Origin: Maea johnstoni
Taxonomy: Eukaryota > Annelida > Polychaeta > Spionida > Magelonidae
DNA length: 64,000 nt
Direction of reading: 5' to 3'
Assembly: GCA_963942565.1 (NCBI GenBank)
Contig: OZ012685.1
Coordinates: 52,698,128-52,762,127 of the forward strand
The translations under genes and the position numbers were made by a program. The notes under the pieces were generated by a model that worked only from the letters and a program-made list of their open reading frames with translations, had not been told where the DNA came from and ran no database searches. Positions 36,836-47,181 of this stretch are shown piece after piece; position 1 is the stretch's first letter; the number at the start of each line of letters is the position of its first letter.

Positions 36836-37008
36836 CAGGGCTCGAAATTAAGATTTTATCCAGGGAGCCCAATTGCATCTTCTAAAGCTACCTAGATGTT
36901 TGTGTATAGAAACCAGTACATCTTTGGGCTCCCTGAAGAAATTTGAGGAAGCCGCAGGAGAATTCAAGGGAGCCCTCGGCTCACAGCAGCCCCTTATTTC
37001 GAGCCCTG
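36836..37008 (+). mobile_element. 173-bp element, CAGGGCTCGAAATTA ends, perfect CATTC pair
   Basis: Flanked by CATTC at 36831-36835 and 37009-37013. Confidence 0.85.
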
Positions 37009-37780
37009 CATTCATATACCAAGTTAGAGTAACCAACCTTTATACATGTGGCCAAACAGGTGTGACCATTTCTAAATAACAAAATAATTTTTGAGAAAGT
37101 TTATTGGGAAGAAATGTCTATCGTAAGTCATCAAAAACAACTTTTCTTAATTCATTTTGTGGATTTTAATGAATGTAAGTTATTTTCCAAAGTACAATAG
37201 ATCCATACAATGTTTGTATGGGAAACTTAATGCAAGAATGACTTATAAAGGGGACAAACAAACTTCACTGTTTACATGTTCAGTAAATCTTCCTGCCTTG
37301 ACCATTCAAAATAGTCAACCCATTTTCTATATGAATTCCCTATAAGTAATTGTGCATTATAGTTACTCACACTACCATAAAGTTGTATGGTTTCAGTAAA
37401 TATATCATCATACTCATTTGGTACTTGATCCAGTGCTCCCTGGATCTTGTCATGATAAATTTGTGAACAAAGGAATATACAATACATAAGGAATATATCA
37501 TGAATTAGTAATTCATAATTCAATAACATACTACAAATTTAAAAGGAATATATCATGAATTAGTTATTCATAATTCATTTCGGTTATAGAGAAAACAAAC
37601 ACTATATGTAGCTTTACCTTTAGACACCGAAATATATGACATGATAATGTCATCTCTATGCAGTTTCAACTAAGTAGGTACCCTATGTGCTTCATGTGTT
37701 GAAGCAGAACCATAATTCGCATAAGTATTCGGCCAGTCTTTTTTTCCACATCAATTTTCCTAGTAATTAGTTATGGCCAT

Positions 37781-37807
37781 CCCCCCCCCCCCCCCCCCCC
37801 CCCCCCC
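37781..37807. repeat. Poly-C run of 27 and other homopolymers
   Basis: 27 C here, 20 G at 52699-52718 and 28 C at 52939-52966. These can form quadruplex or i-motif structures and are weak points of assembly. Confidence 0.95.
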
Positions 37808-38225
37808 TGGTTATTTTTCTTACTATTTTGGGCCCCTAGACTGTAAAATTTAGGGGCCCACAGCAAAATCTAGGGGCATATGCCCCCAGGCCCATGGGAA
37901 TGTCAAACCCTGTGACCTGACAATTTTTTTGACTCCTGTTTTGGTCAAATTGCAATAACCAAGTCAGTTTCATTTAGTTCAGCAGTTTTATGGCAGCCTC
38001 CCTCCCTGTCTTAGGCTTAGATTCGCCACCCTTTCAATCAAATTGCAGTATTCAATTAGTAGATACTTGACCACCATGAGTGACTGCCATCTTGCCATGT
38101 TTTTTTGCATTTCAACTAACTTTAGGCTGAAATGAACAATATACAGTTACCACTACCACTTAGTACATACCACTATTGCAATGCCAGGATACTCACTTCT
38201 ACATGATATAAATGCAATTGGTGAT

Positions 38226-38338
38226 ACCTGCAATTCATTTCTAAATGGCTTCGTTCTGTACTTAACAGTGTTTAATGGCTGCCACTCAAGAATCATAGTG
38301 CAAGCAGGATTTTCTGGCAGTTTCTTAAAGATCTGGCC
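38226..38338 (-). CDS. Candidate internal exon, unrecognised protein
   Basis: On the - strand an open stretch reads GQIFKKLPENPACTMILEWQ and continues PLNTVKYRTKPFRNELQ, ending at a possible donor CAG|GTATCA. The preceding AG (TTGCGCAG) has a poor pyrimidine tract. The composition looks protein-like and differs from the surrounding repeats, but I do not recognise the family. It lies downstream of, and on the same strand as, the GPCR. It could be a single exon of a larger gene, a decayed exon or chance. Confidence 0.25.
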
Positions 38339-39567
38339 ACTGCGCAATTGCTAGCGGTGGATAAATTTCTCATAAATCGGCCAGTGACAGACAACCCCCC
38401 CCCCTCCCCCCATAACTGAAATACAAATCTTGGACAAACACTTAGGCGAATTATGGTAGCTTTTCTCTTTTGTTCTTAACAGAACAATACTACATTTTAA
38501 TGATAATTGATACTCTTATAGGGCCTGCAACCGGTAATCTAGAATTTTCTTAAAAATGGTGTAAAATGGTTCATGTGTAATGTAGATTTGCTTTTAAAAG
38601 ACATAAATCATGGTATACATCCCAATATAGTGGTCTCGATAAATATATAATAGGTAGTACTAGTGCAGATTTGACCTTATCGCACACTAATTTATATGCA
38701 GCATACTGGGACATTCACTACCTTCAAGATGTTAATCTCTACTGCACACTACTAACCCCTCCTTATGCTACTGGTGGCTAATTTGGCCAATACAAAATGA
38801 TGCAAACAACCTGAAAGCCTGGCACATGGGAACCCATCTAAATATGAATACCAACATGACTGGATGTCAATGGTTTTCAAAAATCTCTGCATCCTTGTGC
38901 TTTGGACATAAGTAGCCTCAGCATTGGAAGGGTTAATGAATCAACATATTGCACATACCGTCAAAAATAGAGGTAAGTACTATATAATGAATCGGCTAAG
39001 ACCAGTATTTTACAGAACAAGTTTCAGTACTACCAGTACAGGTAATACTAGTGTGCACAATAGATCAGTGGATCAATTATGTACATCTTAGGATCCATTC
39101 TGAGTTTCCCACATCTAAAGATATATGTCACAATTTTGTTTGGTATTGTGACTCACAATATCAAAAACATAGACCCTTAAACCAAAAGTGAGTTAAATCA
39201 TAAAAGTCTTTCTGTATCATCAACCACTCATACTTGTACCAATTCTATCAAATTCTAGGTATCAAATATATAAATACATAAAGCTAAATAAAAGTATTGC
39301 TTACAAAAGCAGTTCTTCATAAAACAGAAGGAATAGCAGCCCTCATATGCCAATACATGAATGTGTTTTTGACTAGCACAATTTTATTCCTGAAAAAGCC
39401 ATTAGACTGCAAGTCATTCAAGAAAAGTCCACGGCTCGGTGGTTTTACATCTTGATTCTGCTAGATAGCAATGGGGAACATGTACAGCGATGCAAGGAAG
39501 TACTGCAGGGTTTTAGCCTGTCCAAAACACTAATCAAAATTTCTGCTCGTCAAGAATTAGCTACTAA

Positions 39568-39880
39568 CATAGTCTTAGCCACAGGGCGTCTGGGTGCCTT
39601 TTTGGACACCCAAACTCTAAAAAAGAACCCCTCAGGACACCCAAAAATATTTGTGTGTAATTTCTAAAAATCTCAATATCAAGCTAATAATTGAATTTTT
39701 TCATCTCCTGATAATTCCCATGACATTGTTTAATGATACCATGCCTTATTTTGATGAATTTATACATGTCTATGGTTGAAATAGGAGTATATTGTGATCC
39801 CCCTTGAATATTTGGATGCCCAAAAATTTTACAACTGCCAATTTTAGGCACCCAGTTTCTAAATCCTGGCTAAGACACTG
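39568..39880 (+). mobile_element. hAT-like MITE family F1, perfect 8-bp duplication
   Basis: Flanked by GCTACTAA at 39560-39567 and 39881-39888. It starts CATAGTCTTAGCCAC and ends CTGGCTAAGACACTG. Confidence 0.9.
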
Positions 39881-40142
39881 GCTACTAATCTACTTCAAAT
39901 CCTTATAACGAGTAGATTTAATAGCCTATTGTTTCAATACATCTACTATATTGCAATTTACACTTATCAATTTAAACAATTTTTCAAATTGTTCCAAATT
40001 AACGAGAATTTATGGTATATTATATTGCAACATGATATACTGGTTAGTATTTAACCAAGTAAATGAATTAACCAACCACTCTAAAAAATAACCAATTTCT
40101 CCTTGTGTAGAGTCAATTCATTGCTTTCTTCCTCTGTTTTCC

Positions 40143-40251
40143 AGGGGACACAGTCAATGTTATTAATGATAACATTATAAGAAACATCCAAATATTTCCT
40201 GCAAGTCGGTCAGGCACCATAATACAAGTATCACAAAGAATAAGGTTTTAG
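40143..40251 (+). other. Weak candidate terminal exon
   Basis: A strong pyrimidine tract (TTTCTTCCTCTGTTTTCCAG) ends at about 40142. It is followed by a 35-codon open stretch starting DTVNVINDNIIRNIQIFPAS and ending in TAG. No partner exon was identified and the protein is not recognised. It could equally be chance. Confidence 0.15.
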
Positions 40252-40488
40252 AAAAGGATCATATTCTAAGCTTTCTCAGGAAGATGAAGTTGGGCAGCGT
40301 GGAAGCATATATACGCAGTGACAAAAAATCTCAAAAAATTTAAAGAACATAGAACAATTACATCAGTAGGTAGAGATGGAAGCTATGGGATATCAGAAAT
40401 ATATATATATATTAAAGTATATATATAACAAAAAAATCTTAAAATAGATTTTTGGAGCATGTATCTTTTTCAGGCAGAGATATGATTA

Positions 40489-40733
40489 CCGTAAATTCCT
40501 AGAAATTTAGACCACTACAGGAATTTGGGCCACTTTTTTATTTTGCAAAATAATTAATGGGAAATCTGGGCAACCCTTGACCTATTGCCAGTTGCCATTT
40601 CACAAAATATGGAATTAGCGGTAAATCTTACTGATCAATACAACATCAAGGTATTTTCAGAAAACATGGGCCACCCTGAACCCATTAAAACTGTAATCAT
40701 TAAGAAGTGTCCCAAATTACTGAGAATTTACGG
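40489..40733 (-). mobile_element. TA-flanked MITE, third copy
   Basis: Ends CCGTAAATTCCTAGAAATT and AATTACTGAGAATTTACGG are bounded by TA. The interior matches 2279-2521 in reverse orientation. Confidence 0.8.
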
Positions 40734-41234
40734 TATGAATTAATCTTACACATTGAAGGTTATTTACACCTTCCCAACCTTCTAGCAGTATGACAGGTAT
40801 AAACAGTATTAATTAGATAACTGGCCTAATTGAACATACAACGTGCTTAGTAGTATTTGTGCTTTTAGTGTTTAGTGTTGGGTATTAGCATGGTCCACCA
40901 ATCAAGTTGTTTTCAGATCGTTTGCTATTATATATTTCATGTTATAATCATAACATCAATTTCAAAGAGATTTTTTTTTGTTGTTAATTCATGCATCTAC
41001 AAGTCAAGGAGCGAAAAAACTTTTCATCCATGATGCTAGCTAGCCCAAATAATCACTAAATCACAAATTAACCTGATCGTTTTGAGTTGCACATACAAAC
41101 TGACTCACAATAAAATGTCTAGCATCACAAATGCTACATGAATCTGCGTAGACTATTCGGAATTACTATAATAAAATAATTCTCATCATTCTCCTTTAAA
41201 ATAACCTATCCTCAGAATGTTCAAAGCATACAAT

Positions 41235-42188
41235 TCACACAGAACTTGTCCTCATTTCTGTCATCTCAATAGATGTCACAGTGATATACTGTGGTTGACG
41301 AATCTTCTTGCTGACCATCTTGAACATGACCATGTACCCACCTCGTACTCTCTCCATGCTTACTGCACAAATGATAGGGAAAACACATGCAAAGAAAGAG
41401 AAGAGGAGGTTGCACACATAGTATGTGAGGAGGTAAGCGGGACCGAAGTGGCCGTATAGATGGTACAGCTGCTCATGCGGGAGGACGAAGATAAAAATGA
41501 CCGGTACGATCCAACAGGCAAAATAAAGAGTCACAATTGTAATACTGGTCATCAGGGCCTTTTTACTGTACGTTGAATGGAAGAGGTCCTCCCCACTTCC
41601 ACTGAGGAACCGGCAACTGCAGACCTTGATGATGATAGGCACATGGAGACCAACCATGGGTAGGAAGAGGACGGCCGCGAGAAATCCAATCGCAACCTGT
41701 ATGATCACCTCAAGAGTTTTCGCATCCTCGAATGGTTTATTGTACATCACCCTTATGACTAAAAGAGATATCCCAAAACTGAGGGATACGATACTGAAGG
41801 TGACAACGTTGACGCAAACCGCACGCTTGTTGAACACTGTATGCAAGGGCCAGTAGACAGCCATGTAAAATTCAATCACCTTGGCAACGAGTGCTAACGA
41901 GGTCGCCATAAACAGGGTGAAGATGATGACCTCATAGATCACCAGGTAGTATTTCCAGAACATGTGAAAGTATGTGCAGGCCATGATGGATGTGATGATG
42001 TTGATTGTGGCCAGGTTGAGGAGCAGGTAGCGTGCCCCTTCTCTTTGTACCATATAGCTGGCGAGCTTGATTGCTGGAAGAGACAGCGCATTGGCGATGA
42101 TCCCGATGACTCCAAGCAGAATGAGCACCACTTGAAAACCTGAGTGAAGGTTCTCCATCACCTGCCTTTCTACTGTCTCGTTACGCAT
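41235..42188 (-). CDS. Rhodopsin-like (class A) GPCR, single exon, orphan
   Basis: An intronless frame of 317 codons from ATG at 42186-42188, with an N-glycosylation sequon (NET) at residues 3-5. Seven hydrophobic segments lie roughly at residues 17-45, 53-75, 80-108, 124-146, 157-185, 206-230 and 240-270. Class A landmarks are the TM1 asparagine in IIANALSLP, LNLATIN in TM2, AVYWPLH after TM3, and CWIVP in TM6. Departures are N for the usual TM2 aspartate, EFY for DRY, no extracellular TM3 cysteine, and VFPIIC in place of NPxxY. The missing TM3 cysteine and the AVYWPLH loop recall melanocortin/adenosine-type (MECA) receptors. The ligand is unknown. The frame stays open for 28 more codons upstream without an ATG, and a pyrimidine-rich stretch ending in CTCTCAG lies there, so an upstream non-coding exon or extra N-terminal residues are possible. 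Confidence 0.85.
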   Translation of the reverse strand: MRNETVERQVMENLHSGFQVVLILLGVIGIIANALSLPAIKLASYMVQREGARYLLLNLATINIITSIMACTYFHMFWKYYLVIYEVIIFTLFMATSLALVAKVIEFYMAVYWPLHTVFNKRAVCVNVVTFSIVSLSFGISLLVIRVMYNKPFEDAKTLEVIIQVAIGFLAAVLFLPMVGLHVPIIIKVCSCRFLSGSGEDLFHSTYSKKALMTSITIVTLYFACWIVPVIFIFVLPHEQLYHLYGHFGPAYLLTYYVCNLLFSFFACVFPIICAVSMERVRGGYMVMFKMVSKKIRQPQYITVTSIEMTEMRTSSV

Positions 42189-43473
42189 CTTGCTGTCATC
42201 CAAATCTGAGAGTAGTAGTAGCAATAATAGCGAGATGCAATTCCTAGATTTTGTGTCAAAGTATAAGGTCACAAGGTGTTTGGATGATTTCAGATAAGGA
42301 TAGCGGACATACTTGACTCCAACTCACTTCAGAAAATGCGTAGAAAGGCAAAAATATATGCCAGTGGTGTGATCCGCAAATGTTCGGAATAGACTGACTT
42401 GTAGGATTGTGGAATCCACAACAATCAATAAGGTTCTATGGCAAAAGTGTCACCTAGATCCAGGTCTAAGGTGATTGTACACTAATCAATCCAAGTGACC
42501 AATCACCCTCTACCTTCTGCAACTGTCAGTCCAGTCTTCCTTCAGGATAGTTGGCCTTGACTCCAGCAGTGATTTTTTAAAGTCTGGCCATACCTGTATA
42601 AAGAGTTGGGGAGTCAAGGCCTTGAAAGAATAACTTTCTGTTTGTCCATTCCTTGTTTGTTAAAATCCTGTCAGCTTATTTTGAATGGTGTTCAAGTTCA
42701 ATGTATCACAAATGGTATTTCTTGAAAACTTACTTTCAAACAGTCTAAGAATTGCTAGGTATAAGACTATAAGTACAGTTTGTTTGTTTTTATACTTATA
42801 AAGATGAAGGGTTGAAGCTTTTTTCAGAACTATCCTCTGACTAAAGCAATGATTTTACTCCGCAGTATAGTTGCAGCAACACAGCACGCCATTCTTTAGA
42901 GAACTGTAAAGTTGCTCATCATTCACACAAGTTCATCATCACTACTACATAGCTGTGGTTGTAACTCCATTAAGAAGTAGGACAGCAACAGCCTTCTCAG
43001 TTCTGACTCCAGCAGAGATGATGATGATGACGCGCCCTCTTCAGCAATTAGTTTCTTGGTGATAATCAGACGATTGTAATTCGCAGGTATTTCCTCGCAA
43101 GCCTTATCGACGTCGCATTCACTGAAATACCTCTGGCTTAATTGTACCTTAGACACATACGACTTGATAGATCAGAGTCCTAACTCCTTCTATTAGGTGG
43201 GCATCATCAAATGAAATCCCCCCGAGGAATATCAACATTAACGTCCTTGACCTGTAGGGGTCAAACAGGTGCCCGGATTACTACCTCATTCCGTGCTGTC
43301 CGGGCATTTTGTTTACAGTGCTTCGAGCATGCGAAAACGCGAGCTCGGACCGATTTTTAGGACTGTGGTAATTCGTCGCCATTTTGTATCTTCATGAAGA
43401 GGAAATTCAAGAGACCCAACGAAGTGCAAAGTTCCGCAGCAGACGTCCAAATGGAGTCGTTTTAGTCCGAAGC

Positions 43474-43537
43474 ATGGCATCACATGAGAAGGAAGAATTG
43501 TACAACCTTCTCCGAATAGATCCACCTGCCTCAACTT
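43474..43537 (+). CDS. Possible first coding exon of an unknown gene
   Basis: ATGG in a good context (AGCATGG) opens a short frame MASHEKEELYNLLRIDPPAS plus T. It is followed in phase 1 by a consensus donor GTAAGT at 43538. The surrounding 43300-44000 is GC-richer than its neighbours, as expected near a promoter. The string LYNLLRIDPPAST resembles the start of a J-domain (LYxLLGVxxxAST), but no matching second exon with HPD is visible within the window, so the J-domain reading is only a guess. A frame after a TTTGTTTACAG acceptor at about 43777 (continuing VLEKIKLGLAAFDCQ) could be the next exon. It does not look like a J-domain. Confidence 0.35.
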
Positions 43538-44137
43538 GTAAGTATCACAAATTCTTAAAAATCAAACCCAAAATAAAAGTAATGGAAAACCTTCATCCAT
43601 CGGCCAAAACCGAGTCTTGCGGGGCTTGCGAGGTCATCGGCGTCAGGAATCAACATATCTCTGTTGAAAACATCTCCTGTCGCTGGACATGACGCATATA
43701 GGGATTTCATTATGTACGTTCCCCATCATAGTTTACCTGTGTTACGCTGTCATGTCATGTTTCGTTTGTTTACAGTCGTGCTTGAGAAAATAAAGCTAGG
43801 GCTCGCGGCATTCGACTGCCAAGACAAGCTGGTGATTCAACAAGCTGAGCCTCTGTCCGGAGCTGCCACTAGACACCTGCTTGACCTATCGCGGCTAACA
43901 TGGTTCTGTCATGAGTCCCATGGCACTTCATGGGTTCCTATTAGTGTTTGCTATTCCATACCAGCTAGCCACGATTTGGGGCTTCTAACCCGATTAGACT
44001 TTGCATTTTACTGTTAGCTTTTTCTTTGATATGGCCTATTTTAGAGAATAGAGTCTGACAGATTGCCAAAGATCTGTATAGTGTGTTTACAAAAATATCT
44101 ATAGTGTAGTGGTGGGAAACTCGAGCTTTCGGTCGCT

Positions 44138-44243
44138 GGGGCCTCCAATCCGAGCACTCGAGTCCAAAAATTGATCGCTCGTAAATTACGAGCTGATGAC
44201 ATTTTTGACTCGAGCGCTCGGCTCGGATCGGATCGGAGGCCCC
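44138..44243. repeat. Foldback sequence
   Basis: Arms GGGGCCTCCAATCCGAGC and GCTCGGATCGGATCGGAGGC plus CCC are imperfect inverted copies. Inner arms CACTCGAGTC/GACTCGAGCG and GCTCGTAA/TTACGAGC extend the cruciform. It is more GC-rich than the flanks. Confidence 0.75.
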
Positions 44244-44502
44244 TACAAATTGCAGTGTGAGCCTAAGCTTTGGTTAATTGGAATATCTGACCAGCCAGGT
44301 ATTCTTCTATGGCATAGATTCTAGGGTGCAGGCATGAGACACTACCTGTGCTAAAGAAATTGCAATTAGATGGACTTAATCCTCAATTACTCTCTCAGGA
44401 TGGAAAGACAACTAGTGGTTTTAGAAAGAGGGGAACATCCTGCCTCACACCTTGCGCTTGTCACCCACTTATGCTATGTGCTTAACAGATAAAAAAGGTA
44501 CA

Positions 44503-45062
44503 TTGTGCCCTGGCACAGCGTTCAACTTAAGAGCTCGCCCGGGTGTGAATCACACCCTGATATTTGGGCGGGCGAGCCACAGCCAAAAACAGCTCGCCCG
44601 GGGGACGAGCTGCTTTTCCTGCATCCCTACCAATTCCCTGGCTTGCTTTACTGAAAAAATACCTTAGTTGTTTTTGACGCAGATGTTCATCCCTCTTAAA
44701 AGGATCACCTAGAACAACCGGGCTGCAGGAAATAGCTAAAAATATGCGTTCTGCACATGTTGATGCTCGCCTTTATAATGTAAACGATACAAGAGCACTT
44801 AGTGGTCTTTGTCTCCTAGTGACGTCACACAGAGATGAGGTTTGGGTAGCCAGGTCTTCACTATAGCGCTTATGGTAATAGGTCTCTCTGACACTATATA
44901 TCAAAATTGTTTTATTTATCTAAGTATGTTATGTCATTATATAGGCTGGGCCAGGGGGCAAGAAGCTCCAGAAAGCTGGGCGAGCTGGATTTTTTCCGGG
45001 CGAGCTGAAATTTTTTTTTCCCTTCGGGCGAGCTCATTTAATTTCTTATTTCTAACCCTGCA
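44503..45062. mobile_element. Element with repeated GGGCGAGCT motifs
   Basis: GAGCTCGCCC and GGGCGAGCTG words recur about eight times between CAGCGTTCAACTTAAG and TTATTTCTAACCCTG, which look like drifted inverted ends. It resembles in plan the GGGCAAGT elements at 45788 and 53671. The target duplication is not clear. The dispersed repeat of 6480-6640 (about 44735-44862) lies inside. Confidence 0.5.
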
Positions 45063-45448
45063 GGCATCACTGTATAGCATCACCAGACACCAGGAAAGTC
45101 TTCAGTTGCTGACAAGGGGAAAATCACCAATTCAAATTTGCTAAAATTAGGAGCATGTAACATAGGTGTAGAAAACAAAAATTGTTTGTTATGAATGTTA
45201 AGTAAAGGTTTTTGTTTAGCTTGTATACATAACATTGGAATATACATGTATGTAAATCATATGGCCCAATACTAGATTAAAGTATCAACATGGCCCCTGG
45301 TGGTCAGGAAAGAAACTAAAGAAAATGCTGGGAATAAGGCTTAAATGGATGAATGCTAAATCTCTTAATAGGATTAAGTCAAGGTTCTAAAAATCTTTAG
45401 TACATGTATATATGACAATCATAAATTCAATAATAGAATATTATACGT

Positions 45449-45517
45449 TAACCCTTTCATACCTGGAGATCTACTTGACTAGTAGCAGTTTTGGCTGATA
45501 CGGGTATGAATGGGTTA
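45449..45517. mobile_element. Very short TTAA-flanked element
   Basis: Only about 70 bp: TTAACCCTTTCATACCTGGA to CGGGTATGAATGGGTTAA. It is a minimal relic of family B type. Confidence 0.65.
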
Positions 45518-45629
45518 AAATGCAACATTGCTTGCAAGTTGCAGATGAAATAGCTGTATCATAAGCAACCCCTCAGCCATGCTCATGTTTGTATAGAAAA
45601 AGTTTCCCTGACATGGAAAAGGTTTCCAC

Positions 45630-46306
45630 AAAGGGACTTCTCCAGGACCCATCCAGCCCATCTTTTTTGACAGGCAGTTTCCTGAAAACCTCCTTTTTGG
45701 ACAGACAAAAATTTCTATGAAAGTATTTCCAATTTTGACTCTTCTGGGGTAATTACCAATTTTTTTCCTTAAGAACTATCTTCTGGGCAGGGTCCGACAT
45801 AAGTACTTGCCCGCTTGCCCCGGCAAGTACATTTTTGAAAAAATGGCCTTCGGGCAAGTACATTTTAGTTTCCACTTGCCCGAATAGGCAAGCTGATTTT
45901 CTTAGCAGTCCACACATTTTTATATAGAAAATTCAGCACAAATACATAGACATATGCGAACAATGCAACAAAATAAAAAAGGAAATGGTTTTCAAATCAT
46001 TAAATTCTTGAAAAAATAATACATCTCATTCAAGAATATGTTAGAACTTATTTCGGGCAAGCCAAAAATCATGTCGGGCAAGTAGAAATCATTAACTACT
46101 TGCCCGGCAAGGAAAGTTAGTTCTGAAACTTATGTTGGTGCCTGCTGGGACAAAGCTAAAGTGTAAATTGTCATTTTTGACACAATAGGCTGTTAAATCT
46201 GGACGATATAAGGCTTTAAAGTAGCTGAGTACTTAAATCTGGGCAGACAGAAATGTTGGAATTGTTGTTTTTGGACAGGCATTATTAAATTCCTGGCTAA
46301 GACCCT
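45630..46306 (-). mobile_element. Family F2 element (hAT-like) hosting a nested insertion
   Basis: The left border is AAAGGGACTTCTCCAGGACC and the right CCTGGCTAAGACCCT. Flanks GTTTCCAC and GTTTCTAC match 7 of 8. The interior (TTTGGACAGGC words) matches 53518-54183 in reverse. It is interrupted by 45788-46144. Confidence 0.7.
45788..46144 (+). mobile_element. 357-bp element with GGGCAAGT motifs nested in 45630-46306
   Basis: Ends CAGGGTCCGACATAAG and CTTATGTTGGTGCCTG are inverted. The flanks are CTGGG at 45783-45787 and 46145-46149, a perfect 5-bp duplication. Repeated ACTTGCCCG and CGGGCAAGTA words form many internal inverted pairs. Fragments of the same family are at about 52974-53231, 58619-58737 with 58978-59151, and 60404-60550. 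Confidence 0.85.
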
Positions 46307-46967
46307 GTTTCTACATATTGTCTAGCTACTAGAAATCACTGTTGGTTGGCCCTGGAAAAGCTGATACTATGGCTAGAAATTTACCAAATTCAGCTTGATT
46401 AATCGCCAAAATTTTTGATCTATTTATAACTGATTTTTAACAAATATTTGTTAGATTATAACCCTCCAAAACCCTGTTATCCGCTTATTAGGGTTCCATA
46501 TTCATACACGTATATATACTTTCAAAAACAAACACAAAGATCACATTGTGATAGAATAGGTTGGAATAATCCAGGAAGTGAAGAAAGGAGAGTTTCGCCA
46601 AGGAAAATTGTCTTCTATGCAAAATTAATGATGTGAGTTCTTTTTTTTGAAAATATTAGATTTATCACATTTGTACTCAAGCAACATGTATTTCAAGCCA
46701 TTCCGGTAATCAATTGAGTTTGTGAGTAACCATCCTCGCCCTAGCTCAGAAATTGAATGCAAACTTATTCTTTTCTCCCCTGTGATAGGTGTTTTTGTTT
46801 CTAAATAGTAGATATGAAGTGAGGTCCTTGCTCTGACATGTATCTTCTTGATTGCCTCCACATAAATACTTATTAAATGTTCATCCAGATATATTTTTGT
46901 TCACTTATGTCCTATATAGTGAGGTTGATAATTTTGAAATGAGGGTATCAATAACCCATTGCCTTCA

Positions 46968-47181
46968 TCAACCCTTATGCTGCTGGTGGCTAATTTGGTC
47001 AATACAATATGATGCAAAATAATCTGAAAAAATACTGAAACCCTGGCACATAGGTACTCATCTGAGAGTACTCAATGAGAGCTATCCAATGAGTACCAAC
47101 ATGACAGGGTTTAGATGGTTTTCAAAAATCTTTGCATCCTTGTCCTTAGGACGAAAGTAGCCTCAGCATCGGATGGGTTAA
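46968..47181 (+). mobile_element. TTAA-flanked MITE family A
   Basis: Left border TCAACCCTTATGCTGCTGG, right border CAGCATCGGATGGGTTAA. Confidence 0.85.

Larger units (their letters stand above)
37314..39567. other. Gene-poor stretch beyond the duplicated block
   Basis: It holds a family A MITE (38752-38936), a poly-C run, and the - strand exon candidate at 38226. A - strand open stretch near 37372-37480 (QGALDQVPNEYDDIFTETIQ) has a GTGAGT after it but no good acceptor. I see no firm gene. Confidence 0.5.

Noticed and set aside
42923-43156. 77-codon - strand frame with protein-like composition
   Set aside because: It lacks an ATG at its start, has an in-frame stop a few codons upstream and no convincing acceptor; kept only as a remote exon possibility.
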